From: an uncultured Gammaproteobacteria bacterium | GTDB taxonomy: Bacteria; Pseudomonadota; Gammaproteobacteria; UBA6429; Thiohalophilaceae | Direction: 5' to 3' | NCBI GenBank assembly: GCA_913064945.1 | Contig: CAJYAN010000001.1 | Location: 300,964-364,963 of the forward strand | Length of the DNA stretch: 64,000 nucleotides | In this document: in pieces, positions 55,007 through 63,898 of the stretch | How positions within the stretch are numbered: the first letter of the stretch is position 1 | Layout: every line of letters begins with the position of its first letter | The notes under the pieces: generated by a model | What the model was told of the DNA's origin: nothing | Seen by the model: only the letters and a program-made list of their open reading frames with translations | Database searches by the model: none | Made by a program: the position numbers and the translations under genes

Positions 55007-56341
55007 TTACTGGTTGAGTCGCCTGATAAGTTTTATTACAGCAGGGTCATCCCAGTGGATTGCCGCGTTAACCCCATAGCGTATCCTGCCATCAGGCCCA
55101 ATCACGAAAGTGGAGGGAAAGGCAACTACCTGCCACTGCCCCGCCACTTTTCCGGCGGGGTCGATTAGCACCGGATAATTCACCGCAACCTGCTGCATAA
55201 ATTGGCGGACACGTTGAGGCGATTCGGCGTAATTGATGGAAATCAATTCAAATTTTTCTCCCTGCAATTTTTTACGCAGGCGATTAAGTGAGGGAATTTC
55301 TTCAACGCAGGGATGACACCAGCTGGCCCAGAAATTGATGATGGTGACCTTTCCCTTGAAGTGCGAGCGACTAACACGCTGACCATTGACATCCTGAAGT
55401 GAGAAGCTCAGGGGTTGTACTGTTCCACGGTACGCCTTGAGTTTCTCGTCGACGGCTAATTTCGAGACAGGTTCGATGCTGACGGCCGGGGCGGACAGCG
55501 CATAGTGATAGCGGGCGAGTAAGTGGCTTCGTTGCTGGATACGCCGGGCGATGGATGAAAGTACGGTTTTGGTCGCCGGACTATTATCCTCATCATAATA
55601 AAGTGAGGTAACGCCTTTTAAAATTTCACTAAAGACGGTGGCGTGTCTCTGCAGGTGCTGCAGTTGCTCAGGAAAGTGCCAACGGTTGCTGTTTTTCTCC
55701 GCCTGAAAAATATAAATAGGTACGCTGGTTTCAATAGAAATGAAATCAGGGGCCTGTCCCAGTGGTGGGACGCGGGTATAGAGCGAAGGAGAAAATAATA
55801 CCACCCCGAGGACGCTGCGTTTTGCGGGCTGTTGCGCCTGCCACTGTTGCACCCCCCGGAGCGCCGGGATGCTGCCATAGCTGCTGCTGATGATCAGCAG
55901 TCGATGATTATGGCGGCTCAATTGTCTGATGATCTCGGCTACAACGCCTGGCGGAATATTTCGCATGGTGTTAGCGCCACGCGTTAAAAATAACGCATCG
56001 GCGAGGTCAATTTGCCAAACTTCCATTCCAAGTTTGGCCAGGTCTCTGGCGACCTGCTGATGTCTAGGATGAAAACCATAGTTTGGCGCAATCCACAGGA
56101 CCCGTGTCTGACTCGTATGGCCAAAGACTTCCGCAGTAATTTCATTTTTGTCGGGCAGTAGCAGGCTTTGCTGGCTGGAGGCAAATACCGGCGTGAAGGA
56201 CAACAACAATACGGCGGCGAGTAGCGATCGCAGCAGGCAGGTCAACTGATAATGGGTTAGCGGTTTCACAACAGGACTCAAATTAAGGGCAGGCCATTTT
56301 ATATTAGGATGCAGGTTCAGTGGCAATGTGTATAAGCACAA
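55007..56341 (-). CDS. Exported fusion of alpha/beta-hydrolase-like (DUF3530-type) and TlpA thiol-disulfide domains
   Basis: About 440 residues. A signal peptide (LLRSLLAAVLLLSFTPVFA-SSQQ) precedes a DUF3530-like alpha/beta domain (about 60-290) with a nucleophile-elbow-like SSSYGSIPALRG. The C-terminal TlpA domain (about 310-444) has NFWASWCHPCVEEIPSLNRL, the WCxxC redox site, and VVAFPSTFVI with cis-Pro. Both domains would act in the periplasm. The N-terminus is uncertain: a GTG about 25 codons in would give a tighter signal peptide. The combination is unusual; a redox-controlled esterase or cell-envelope maturation factor is possible. Confidence 0.78.
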   Translation of the reverse strand: MCLYTLPLNLHPNIKWPALNLSPVVKPLTHYQLTCLLRSLLAAVLLLSFTPVFASSQQSLLLPDKNEITAEVFGHTSQTRVLWIAPNYGFHPRHQQVARDLAKLGMEVWQIDLADALFLTRGANTMRNIPPGVVAEIIRQLSRHNHRLLIISSSYGSIPALRGVQQWQAQQPAKRSVLGVVLFSPSLYTRVPPLGQAPDFISIETSVPIYIFQAEKNSNRWHFPEQLQHLQRHATVFSEILKGVTSLYYDEDNSPATKTVLSSIARRIQQRSHLLARYHYALSAPAVSIEPVSKLAVDEKLKAYRGTVQPLSFSLQDVNGQRVSRSHFKGKVTIINFWASWCHPCVEEIPSLNRLRKKLQGEKFELISINYAESPQRVRQFMQQVAVNYPVLIDPAGKVAGQWQVVAFPSTFVIGPDGRIRYGVNAAIHWDDPAVIKLIRRLNQ

Positions 56342-56371
56342 TTGCGGAGCGATGAGCGATAATTCGCGTGA

Positions 56372-56869
56372 CTAATGTTCGAAATCAATCTCCTGTGATG
56401 ACAATAATCGGGCAAGCAGGCTGTCGGTCTCCTGCGGGCTATTGATATCCGCAGCTGCCGTCCAGGACATATCGGCCTCCAGGCGGTAGGCCGCAATAAA
56501 ACGATGTGGTGGCTGGCCGCCCCATTCCTCTGGAGACAGCATCGAAAAGTAGGTCTGACCAGTCGATTTTTTATACAGGTAATAGGTCTTGCCCGGCTGG
56601 CGTTTAAAGTTGCATTGGGCGTGATGTAACGCCTGGTCGCGCTGGCCATCTTCCAGCACCTTGCGAGCGGTGGCCTGTAACTGGCGGATTTGTTCGGCGA
56701 TAACCTTTAGTTGGCCGGTGACGCGGGTGTTGACCATGTTATCGGCCTGACTGATTTCCTTTGCCAGGTCAACCAGCGGCATGTGGGCAGACAGGCGACT
56801 GACGGGATAGGGAGAAGTGCTCTCACTGCCCTGATGTTTTACAGGTTTATTATCTTTGTGGTTTGTCAT
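56372..56869 (-). CDS. DUF2452-family protein
   Basis: A 165-residue soluble protein with a low-complexity start (MTNHKDNKPVKHQGSES), a helical middle (LVDLAKEISQADNMVNTRVTGQLKVIAEQI in pieces), and the conserved block NFKRQPGKTYYLYKKSTGQTYFSMLSPEEWGG in pieces (about 85-117). That block identifies DUF2452, a family of unknown function. Start 56869 is chosen; sequence to 56896 lacks support. Divergent from the dienelactone hydrolase gene, 81 bp away. Confidence 0.82.
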   Translation of the reverse strand: MTNHKDNKPVKHQGSESTSPYPVSRLSAHMPLVDLAKEISQADNMVNTRVTGQLKVIAEQIRQLQATARKVLEDGQRDQALHHAQCNFKRQPGKTYYLYKKSTGQTYFSMLSPEEWGGQPPHRFIAAYRLEADMSWTAAADINSPQETDSLLARLLSSQEIDFEH

Positions 56870-56950
56870 ACGCCAATTATAAACATGTCTGGACACCGAT
56901 GTGCGCCAGGTTTACGCTCGTTGTTGAAGATTTTTCAGGAGGAGAGAGGC

Positions 56951-57736
56951 ATGAAAAGACTGATTGGTTTTATGTTATGCAGCTTATTGGCAGGGACTGT
57001 CCAGGCCGCCATTAAGACACAGACCGTGGATTACCGCAGCGGCGATACGGTGATGAAGGGTTACCTGGCCTGGGATGACGCCGTGAAAGGCAAGCGCCCC
57101 GGGGTCCTGGTGGTACACGAATGGTGGGGCCAGAACGAATATGCACGTCATCGCGCGCGTATGCTGGCCCGTCTTGGTTATGTTGCCCTGGCGGTCGATA
57201 TGTATGGCAGTGGCAAGACCGCGACTCATCCCAGGGATGCGGGTGCCTTTTCTTCCGCCGTTATGAAAAGACTTCCCGAAGCACAAAAACGTTTTGAAGC
57301 GGCGATGTCGGTGTTAAAGGCACGTGATGATGTCGACCCGCATAAAATCGCGGCAATCGGTTATTGCTTTGGCGGTGGCGTGGTCCTGGCGATGGCGCGA
57401 CGCGGTGTGGATCTGAAAGGTGTGGTGAGTTTCCACGGTAGCCTGGGCGCGGGTGCCCCGGCGCAAAAGGGCAAGGTTAAGGCCAGGGTACTGGTTTACA
57501 ACGGTGCCGAAGACCCGTTTACCAAGCCCGAGGGCATCAAGGCATTCAAACAGGAGATGAAGGCAGCGGGTGTGCATTTTAAATTTGTCAATTTACCCGG
57601 CGCCAGGCACAGCTTCACCAATCCGGATGCAGATAAGTATGGCAAGGAGTTTGGCCTGCCGCTGGCCTATAATAAAGCCGCCGATGAAAAATCCTGGAAG
57701 GGTATGAAAAAGTTCTTTAAAAAGATTTTCAGATAA
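56951..57736 (+). CDS. Exported dienelactone-hydrolase-family alpha/beta hydrolase
   Basis: A 261-residue protein with a signal peptide (LIGFMLCSLLAGTVQA-AI) and the DLH fold. The catalytic Cys is in GYCFGGG (about 136-142), with Asp in NGAEDPF and His in PGARHSF forming the triad. HEWWGQNEY after strand 3 is the usual oxyanion region. Substrate unknown: lactones or esters entering the periplasm are possible. AGGAGGAGAG precedes the ATG. A partial CGCAAAG-type dispersed repeat lies between its stop and the next gene. Confidence 0.9.
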   Translation: MKRLIGFMLCSLLAGTVQAAIKTQTVDYRSGDTVMKGYLAWDDAVKGKRPGVLVVHEWWGQNEYARHRARMLARLGYVALAVDMYGSGKTATHPRDAGAFSSAVMKRLPEAQKRFEAAMSVLKARDDVDPHKIAAIGYCFGGGVVLAMARRGVDLKGVVSFHGSLGAGAPAQKGKVKARVLVYNGAEDPFTKPEGIKAFKQEMKAAGVHFKFVNLPGARHSFTNPDADKYGKEFGLPLAYNKAADEKSWKGMKKFFKKIFR

Positions 57737-57847
57737 GAACCACTGAACGCAAAGGCGCGGTGACGCAACGCGATGTATGTATTTTTTGCGCCTCAGCGAC
57801 TCTGCGTTGAGTATTTTTTTATCTTCCTTGCTAAGGCACGTATAAGT

Positions 57848-58942
57848 TTAGAAATGGTCTGCACCAAAAATCATTTCTATTTTTAGCGCCACGCTGTGTT
57901 CGGGCCGGAACTGGTTGGTTCTTTGGTAGATTATCTGGGGATTGATTTCATAAAACAGCCAGTCTTTATGCAGCAGTTGTCGATAACGGATATCGATTAA
58001 ATAGGTATCGGCCTGCATAATGGGTTTATTTTTACCAAAGACACTGATTGAGTAGGAGAGTGCCCGGCGTTCGGTGAATTCATGAAAGATGGTAAAGCTG
58101 TGATTTAAATCATATGTGTCCGTGTCATCCCACCAGGTAGCGGCGGTATGGATGCGAAACAAATCGGTTTTGCTCAAGGCACGATCCCATTCCAGGGTGG
58201 TATCGTAGCCGCTACCCCGGGAATGAAAATGAAAGAGGGTCTCGGTGAAATGAATTTTCCATTTATTAAATAGAACGTCACGACTCATGCGAAGACGAAT
58301 AAACGGGTCCAGTGGAACATGTAGCTTGATACCAATAGAACGATGGATATCCCAGGCGCTTTTTTCCGCCAGCTTTTTATCCAGCCCGGCAAAATATGTG
58401 GTCGCACTTAATGCCTGATTGGGTGTCGGTTGGCTTTGTTGGTCGGGGCGCTGCGCCAGGTTTTTGTCGGCATCGCTTTCGATAATCAGGTTGAGCTTCT
58501 TCTGTGTGTGGGGCAATTCCACACGTATATTCAAGTCGCCGAGAAAACTTTTTCTGCCACCGTCGCGTAGAATGGTCGTCCCTGACAGGCGGGCATAGCT
58601 GCCGGTCGATTCAGCGTAGACATTTTCATTGGCAAAAAAGACGTCGATACGCTTGGATAGCCACTCGAGGCCACTGGAGATATTTTTTTGTGGTACATCG
58701 AGAAAATCAAAGACAGAGGTTTTATCTTTTTTTACGTTAATGACTGCTTTGGGGCTTTCAGACGTATCACTAGCATCCTTTGTCGTTGTTGGAGCAGGAG
58801 CAGGTGGGGGGCTATTTGTGGCGCTGCTATCGGCCGGTGTGCTGACCTGCTCAATCCCGTCACTGGTGGCGGCATTGCCGGTGCAGGGCAGGCCTGTACA
58901 GAGCCAGCAGGCAATGATAACCGACAGTCTTCGATTAAGCAT
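57848..58942 (-). CDS. Outer-membrane beta-barrel-like protein with Pro/Thr-rich linker, unknown function
   Basis: A 364-residue exported protein. A signal peptide (VIIACWLCTGLPCTGNA) is followed by a low-complexity Ser/Pro/Ala/Thr segment (about 35-65), then a domain starting VFDFLDVPQKNISSGLEWLSKRID. Many amphipathic strands follow (GIKLHVPLDPFIRLRMSRDVLF, HSFTIFHEFTERRALSYSISVF in pieces) and the protein ends with Phe (GADHF). A barrel in the outer membrane is the best guess. It overlaps the acyltransferase gene by 8 bp, which may hint at a role with lipids. Confidence 0.65.
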   Translation of the reverse strand: MLNRRLSVIIACWLCTGLPCTGNAATSDGIEQVSTPADSSATNSPPPAPAPTTTKDASDTSESPKAVINVKKDKTSVFDFLDVPQKNISSGLEWLSKRIDVFFANENVYAESTGSYARLSGTTILRDGGRKSFLGDLNIRVELPHTQKKLNLIIESDADKNLAQRPDQQSQPTPNQALSATTYFAGLDKKLAEKSAWDIHRSIGIKLHVPLDPFIRLRMSRDVLFNKWKIHFTETLFHFHSRGSGYDTTLEWDRALSKTDLFRIHTAATWWDDTDTYDLNHSFTIFHEFTERRALSYSISVFGKNKPIMQADTYLIDIRYRQLLHKDWLFYEINPQIIYQRTNQFRPEHSVALKIEMIFGADHF

Positions 58943-59624
58943 GGTCTAATGCGTGTTGTGCCTGGGACATTAACGCATTAATCGCGGTCTCCATATTATC
59001 CTGCAGAGGTTGCAGATTCTCGAAACCCTGGGCCTTGTCCACGGTTTGTGGCGAGCCGATGGCGATGACGATTCGGCTAAAAGGTTTGGGGATCATAAAA
59101 CGGTCCCAGGACTTTAAATGCCAGGCACGGCTGGCGGCATAGGCCATGGGCAACATGGGGGCCTGCGTCAGCTGGGCCAGCATAATGGCGCCGGGTTTAA
59201 ATTTTTGTGCCGGACCCTGCGGACCATCCGAGGTCGTGGCGGGTGAAATGCCCTCCTTGCAGACGATGTTATACATATCACGCATGGCCTTGGCGCCGGT
59301 CCGCGTAGCGGAGCCGCGAATGGCCTGAGCGCCCCAGGACTCCACCACCCGCGAGGCAATCTCGCCATCGGCGGAAGGGCTAATCAGAAATCCCAGTTTG
59401 AGTCCCTGCTGTTTTAATTGAAAAAGATAGTAGGAACAAAAGATGTGTTGCTGGTGCCAGTAGCAGGGGATAAAGGCCTTGCCCGACTGCATGAGTTGTT
59501 CGGCATGCTGTCTGCCGATAACGGTGTGTACACGACAGGTCGCCCATAATAATTTCAACAGACCTCTGAGTAACAGACTGGCAATCTGTTTGCCCATTTC
59601 CGGTTTTCGAAATAACTGACGCAT
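58935..59624 (-). CDS. DUF374-family lysophospholipid acyltransferase-like protein
   Basis: A 229-residue protein with an N-terminal amphipathic or membrane helix (ASLLLRGLLKLLWAT) and the DUF374 acyltransferase core: IPCYWHQQHIFCSYYLF (H-x-x-x-x position replaced by WHQQH), LISPSADGEIASRVVESWGA, and TTSDGPQGPAQKFKPGA (about 138-154), the DGPxGP signature. Relatives acylate lipid A or other lipids at the inner-membrane face. Substrate unknown. Coupled to the barrel gene downstream. Confidence 0.85.
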   Translation of the reverse strand: MRQLFRKPEMGKQIASLLLRGLLKLLWATCRVHTVIGRQHAEQLMQSGKAFIPCYWHQQHIFCSYYLFQLKQQGLKLGFLISPSADGEIASRVVESWGAQAIRGSATRTGAKAMRDMYNIVCKEGISPATTSDGPQGPAQKFKPGAIMLAQLTQAPMLPMAYAASRAWHLKSWDRFMIPKPFSRIVIAIGSPQTVDKAQGFENLQPLQDNMETAINALMSQAQHALDHA

Positions 59625-59690
59625 GCGCTGGCCTTAATTTTTATTGATTATCTGTCATCATTATCAGGAATACCGTGGGACGAGCGCAAG

Positions 59691-60338
59691 TTAGATATCA
59701 CAAAGCTGCTGTAACTCAATCCGTTGTGGCGAGGTTACGCAGGCATTGGCGATATCGGTTGCCACATGGGCACTATAGTCAGGGTCCAGTGTCAGTGCGT
59801 GCAGGAACCAATCGCCCTGTGGATCACAGGCGGTGCGGCCATGTTGTGTCTCGACCTTGCTCAGCCCTTTGAGGCCCACCCCTGATGCCTTGATGATGGC
59901 TTCTTTTTGTGTCCAGAGCTGAATAAAACGCTTCGCATCATGCCCCATCCAGGCCAGCTCGTCGGTGGAGAAATAGCGTTTAAAGCGTTGCGGCTCAAGC
60001 TCTCGATGGCGCTCGACATCGATGCCGATACGTCCCGTTTGACTAATGGCACAGGTCACGATGTCACCACTGTGGCTGATATTAAAATCCCAGTCGCCGG
60101 GAATCTGGGGTTTGCCGTGTTCGGGGAATGCTATTTGCAGAAGACTGAACGAAGAATGTCCCGCCTGCCGCATGCCATAGCGCAACAATTGCCAGCCGAT
60201 CAGGGAGAGCTGGCGCTTGTCGTGGCGTAGTCGACGCTGTACAGCCAGTCGCTTTTGCTCGGGTAATTGAGCCTGCCACTGCGAGATCCGGGTCGCATCG
60301 ATGTCATCATTTGGCGATTTATAATATAGTATCCACAT
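59691..60338 (-). CDS. 4'-phosphopantetheinyl transferase, Sfp type
   Basis: A 215-residue enzyme that transfers phosphopantetheine from CoA to a carrier-protein Ser. Motifs are WDFNISHSGDIVTCAI (about 88-103), GIDVERHR with the Mg2+-binding Asp/Glu (about 109-116) and WTQKEAIIKASGVGLKGL (about 142-160). Sfp-type enzymes usually serve secondary-metabolite carriers. The ACP domain of the FAAL encoded 1.4 kb away is the obvious target. Divergent from the P450 gene, 54 bp apart. Confidence 0.92.
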   Translation of the reverse strand: MWILYYKSPNDDIDATRISQWQAQLPEQKRLAVQRRLRHDKRQLSLIGWQLLRYGMRQAGHSSFSLLQIAFPEHGKPQIPGDWDFNISHSGDIVTCAISQTGRIGIDVERHRELEPQRFKRYFSTDELAWMGHDAKRFIQLWTQKEAIIKASGVGLKGLSKVETQHGRTACDPQGDWFLHALTLDPDYSAHVATDIANACVTSPQRIELQQLCDI

Positions 60339-60392
60339 TCAACAGGGCTCGCTAGTGAGTGGCCAGCATACCCGGGGTAAGACCAGCACGTT

Positions 60393-61709
60393 ATGTCAGT
60401 GACAGTTAAAGAATCGTATCAAATGCCGCCGGGCCCGGCAGACAAATGTGATCTGCATACCACGGAAGAATCCTTTTATCGTGTTGCCGACCTGCTGCAG
60501 GAGTACGGCGATGTGAGCTGCCTGCACTCGGCCATTCGCCAGTCAGACAGTTATCTGGTCAATCACCCTGACTATATCAAGCACATCCTGGTCAACAACC
60601 ACCAGAATTATAACAAAGGCCCGGGCTTCGAGCGGGTCAAGATGTTGCTGGGCAATGGTATTATTGTCAGTGACGGCGTCTTCTGGCGTCGTCAGCGACG
60701 TATGATCCAGCCTGGCTTCAGTCGCCAGATCATTGCCGGCATGATGGATGAGGTGAAGGCCTGTAACCGGCGTCTGCTCGAGCGTTGGCGGCAAAAGGCC
60801 AAAAACAATGAAGTGGTCGATATCACTGAGGAAATGAGCGAGCTGTCGCTGGAGATCATCCTGCGGGTACTGCTGGCCGCAGACTATGACCGTATTCTCG
60901 AAGAGCTGGGTGAGAATCCCTTTGCCATCCTGACCCAGGACCCGAGCCGCGATATGAAGCTGGTCCTCAAGTATCGCGCCCTGACCGGGATTATTCAGGG
61001 CATTATCGATCACCGTCGCGCGCACCCGGTCGAGGGCGAAGACTTTCTCTCCAGCTTCATGGCGGCGGTCGACAAAGACACCGGTGAGCCCATGACCGAC
61101 AAGGAACTCATCGATGAGGTGATGACCCTGATCGTGGCCGGTCACGAGACCAGTGCCGGCACCCTGAACTGGGCCTGGTACCTGCTGGCACAGCACCCCG
61201 CCGAGATGCAGGAGCTCTGTGACGAGGTCGATGCCGCCGGTTTTGCCGATGTCCCCGCATTCGAACAGCTGGAAAAATTGCCGCTCGCCAGACAAATTCT
61301 GGATGAAACGCTGCGCCTGTACCCGCCGGTGTGGTTGTTTACACGCAAGGCGATCCACGATGACAAGATCGGTCCCCACGATATTCCGGCGGGCACTAAT
61401 ATTTTTATTACACCTTATTATTTACATCGCCACCCCGATTTCTGGCAGGCACCCGAGGCCTTTCGCCCCGAGCGATTTACTGATGAGGCCATCAAGGCAC
61501 GCCACAAGTTTGTGCATATTCCTTTTTCCGCCGGTCCACGTCGCTGTATCGGTGATTACTTCGCCATGGTGGAGATGCAAATGCATCTGGCGATGGTGGC
61601 AAAACAGATATCCCTGGAACTGATCTCTCCGCAGACGTTAGCATTGGCCCCCGATGTGAATCTGCGCAGTAAACAGCCCTTTGAAATGCGCCTGAGCCTG
61701 CGCCCCTAA
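60393..61709 (+). CDS. Cytochrome P450, probably acting on a carrier-bound fatty acyl chain
   Basis: A 438-residue soluble bacterial P450. The I-helix has LIVAGHETSAGTLNW (about 246-260), the K-helix ETLRLYPPVW gives ExxR, and the heme loop FSAGPRRCIGDYFA has the Cys ligand near 384. No ferredoxin or reductase gene is adjacent. Stop and FAAL start are 21 bp apart, so they are co-transcribed. By analogy with BioI, which oxidises acyl-ACP, it may hydroxylate, desaturate or cleave the acyl chain loaded on the neighbouring ACP (inference). Confidence 0.93.
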   Translation: MSVTVKESYQMPPGPADKCDLHTTEESFYRVADLLQEYGDVSCLHSAIRQSDSYLVNHPDYIKHILVNNHQNYNKGPGFERVKMLLGNGIIVSDGVFWRRQRRMIQPGFSRQIIAGMMDEVKACNRRLLERWRQKAKNNEVVDITEEMSELSLEIILRVLLAADYDRILEELGENPFAILTQDPSRDMKLVLKYRALTGIIQGIIDHRRAHPVEGEDFLSSFMAAVDKDTGEPMTDKELIDEVMTLIVAGHETSAGTLNWAWYLLAQHPAEMQELCDEVDAAGFADVPAFEQLEKLPLARQILDETLRLYPPVWLFTRKAIHDDKIGPHDIPAGTNIFITPYYLHRHPDFWQAPEAFRPERFTDEAIKARHKFVHIPFSAGPRRCIGDYFAMVEMQMHLAMVAKQISLELISPQTLALAPDVNLRSKQPFEMRLSLRP

Positions 61710-61730
61710 AATTGACGTAAAAATCCAAGC

Positions 61731-63695
61731 ATGACAAAACACACTACCCTGGTCGAGGCCCTCAACGCCAACGCAACAACGGAACGCGACATTACCTTCA
61801 TCGAAGGCAAGTCAGTGGAAAATAGCCTGACCTATGCAGACCTGCAGACCAATGCCCTCGGCCTGTTACACCACTTGCAGCAACGCGGCCTGACTGCCGG
61901 TGATGAGGTCATCCTGTTCCTGAGAAATAACCAGACCTTTATCGAGATGTTCTGGGCCTGTGTCCTTGGCGGCATGGTGCCCGTGCCGATTGCGCCGGGC
62001 ATCAGCGATGAACACCGCGCCAAACTGGTCAGAGTCTTTAATACCCTGCGACGCCCTTACCTGTATACCGATGAAGCCAGTTGGGAATTGCTGAAGAAAT
62101 TTGTCGAAGCGCATGTCGCGGCGGATGAATTTCACAATATTAATGGAAAGACACTGTTGCCGGAACAACTACGGGGCCGCGAGCAAAAAGGTCGACAACA
62201 CATACCGCAGCCGGATGATACGGCCTTCATACAATTCTCTTCCGGATCCACCAGTGACCCGAAGGGTGTGGTGTTAACGCATCGCAACCTGATGACCAAC
62301 ATCGATGCCATCGCCGCCGGTGGTGGCTATACCGATACCGATGTTACGGTGAGCTGGATGCCGTTGACGCACGACATGGGCCTGATCGGTTTTCACCTGA
62401 ATATGCTGGTCTGCAACATGCGCCAGTGCCTGATGCCGACGGACCTGTTTAGTCGTCGACCACTACTCTGGCTACAAAAGGCCAGCGAGCACCAGGCCAC
62501 GGTGCTGTGTTCGCCGAACTTTGGTTACAAACATTTTCTCAAGGCCATGGGTGACAAGACCCTCGACGGCGTTGACCTGTCGAGGGTACGGCTGATCTAT
62601 AACGGGGCCGAACCGATCTCCACCGAGCTGTGTGATCAATTTCTTAGTGCGATGAAGCCGTATGGTCTGAGAGAGACCACCATGTTTACCGTCTACGGTC
62701 TGGCCGAGGCGACGCTGGCGGTGGCCTTTCCCAGGCGCGATACCACGTATCAGGCCGTACATGTCGACCGCAAGGCCATGCGTACGGGCGATGCGGTGCG
62801 CTTTGTCGCTGCGTCTGATGCCGATGCCGTCAGCTTTGCCGTGGTCGGTTCACCGGTCCTCGATTGCGAAGTCAAGATCACCAATGACAAAAACGAAACC
62901 CTGGCGGAAGACTTTGTGGGTGATATCCAGATCAAGGGTCCCAACGTCACCGCCGGTTACTATCACAACCCCGAGGCCAACGCCAGGGCCCTGACCGGTG
63001 ACGGCTGGTTGAATACCGGTGACCTGGGTTTTATTCACAGCGGCCAGCTCACGATCACCGGCCGAAGCAAAGATATTATTTTTGCCCACGGGTTGAATTA
63101 CTATCCGCATGACCTCGAAGACATTGTCCAGCAGATCCCGTCACTGGAACTCGGCAAGGTCGTGGCCTATGGCGTGTGGAGCGAGCAGCAACAGAGCGAT
63201 GAACTCCTGTTGTTTATCCTGCATCGTGGCGGACTGGAAGACTTCATGCCCCTGGCGCAACAGGCGACGCACTTGATCAACGAACAGGTCGGCCTTGAAG
63301 TCAGCCAGGTCATCCCGGTCAAACGTATCCCCAAGACGACCAGCGGCAAGGTACAGCGCCGGTTGCTGGCCGATGATTATGTCAATGGCGAATACGATGA
63401 GGTGCTCAAGGATATCAGGGCGCTGCACGAAGCCGCCATTGAAGCCGATGATGAGGGTGACTTAACGCCGTTACAAAAAGAATTAAAGACCATCTTCACG
63501 GCGGTCGTGACCGATAAACCCATTGGCCTGCACGAAAACTTCTTTGATATCGGTATCAGCTCCCTCGCCCTCGCCGAAGTGCATCAACGTATCGATGACG
63601 CCTATCCGGGTGTGGTCGATGTCGTCGACCTGTTTGAATACCAGACCATTACCGAAGTCGCGACGTTTATGGAAGGTAAACTGGCTGCTAAGTAA
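61731..63695 (+). CDS. Fatty-acyl-AMP ligase fused to an acyl carrier protein (FAAL-ACP)
   Basis: A 654-residue two-domain protein. Residues 1-570 form an adenylating domain: FIQFSSGSTSDPKGVVLTHRN in pieces (about 165-185), YGLAEATLAVAF (about 322), GWLNTGDLGFI and SKDIIFAHGLNYYPHDLE. These match FAALs, which load free fatty acids onto a carrier instead of CoA. Residues about 575-654 are an ACP with NFFDIGISSLALAEV, where the second Ser (about 608) is the phosphopantetheine site. It would feed acyl-ACP to the P450 upstream. No PKS or NRPS gene follows before the window ends. Confidence 0.93.
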   Translation: MTKHTTLVEALNANATTERDITFIEGKSVENSLTYADLQTNALGLLHHLQQRGLTAGDEVILFLRNNQTFIEMFWACVLGGMVPVPIAPGISDEHRAKLVRVFNTLRRPYLYTDEASWELLKKFVEAHVAADEFHNINGKTLLPEQLRGREQKGRQHIPQPDDTAFIQFSSGSTSDPKGVVLTHRNLMTNIDAIAAGGGYTDTDVTVSWMPLTHDMGLIGFHLNMLVCNMRQCLMPTDLFSRRPLLWLQKASEHQATVLCSPNFGYKHFLKAMGDKTLDGVDLSRVRLIYNGAEPISTELCDQFLSAMKPYGLRETTMFTVYGLAEATLAVAFPRRDTTYQAVHVDRKAMRTGDAVRFVAASDADAVSFAVVGSPVLDCEVKITNDKNETLAEDFVGDIQIKGPNVTAGYYHNPEANARALTGDGWLNTGDLGFIHSGQLTITGRSKDIIFAHGLNYYPHDLEDIVQQIPSLELGKVVAYGVWSEQQQSDELLLFILHRGGLEDFMPLAQQATHLINEQVGLEVSQVIPVKRIPKTTSGKVQRRLLADDYVNGEYDEVLKDIRALHEAAIEADDEGDLTPLQKELKTIFTAVVTDKPIGLHENFFDIGISSLALAEVHQRIDDAYPGVVDVVDLFEYQTITEVATFMEGKLAAK

Positions 63696-63750
63696 AAGGC
63701 GATAAAGTCTTTTACTTAGCAGAGGCGCAGAGAACGCGAAGTCATTATTT

Positions 63751-63816
63751 GTAGGGTGGGCACTGCCCACCAATAGATTCTTGAGATCTCATCATGGTGG
63801 GCGATGCCCACCCTAC
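63751..63816. repeat. Inverted-repeat intergenic element (GTAGGGTGGGC type)
   Basis: GTAGGGTGGGCA (63751-63762) and TGCCCACCCTAC (63805-63816) are perfect 12-bp ends. Each arm also folds by itself (GGTGGGC/GCCCACC). This is a frequent class of dispersed bacterial intergenic repeat. Confidence 0.75.
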
Positions 63817-63898
63817 CAGGCTAATGCCCGTCATTCCCGTTGGAAAGGGAAGAAGGCGAGACTGGTTGTCGAGAACTGGCCTGGGCCATCCAGATCAA

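Noticed and set aside
60543..61379. 278-codon minus-strand frame inside the P450 gene
   Set aside because: It is a long antisense shadow; the plus strand has all P450 motifs.
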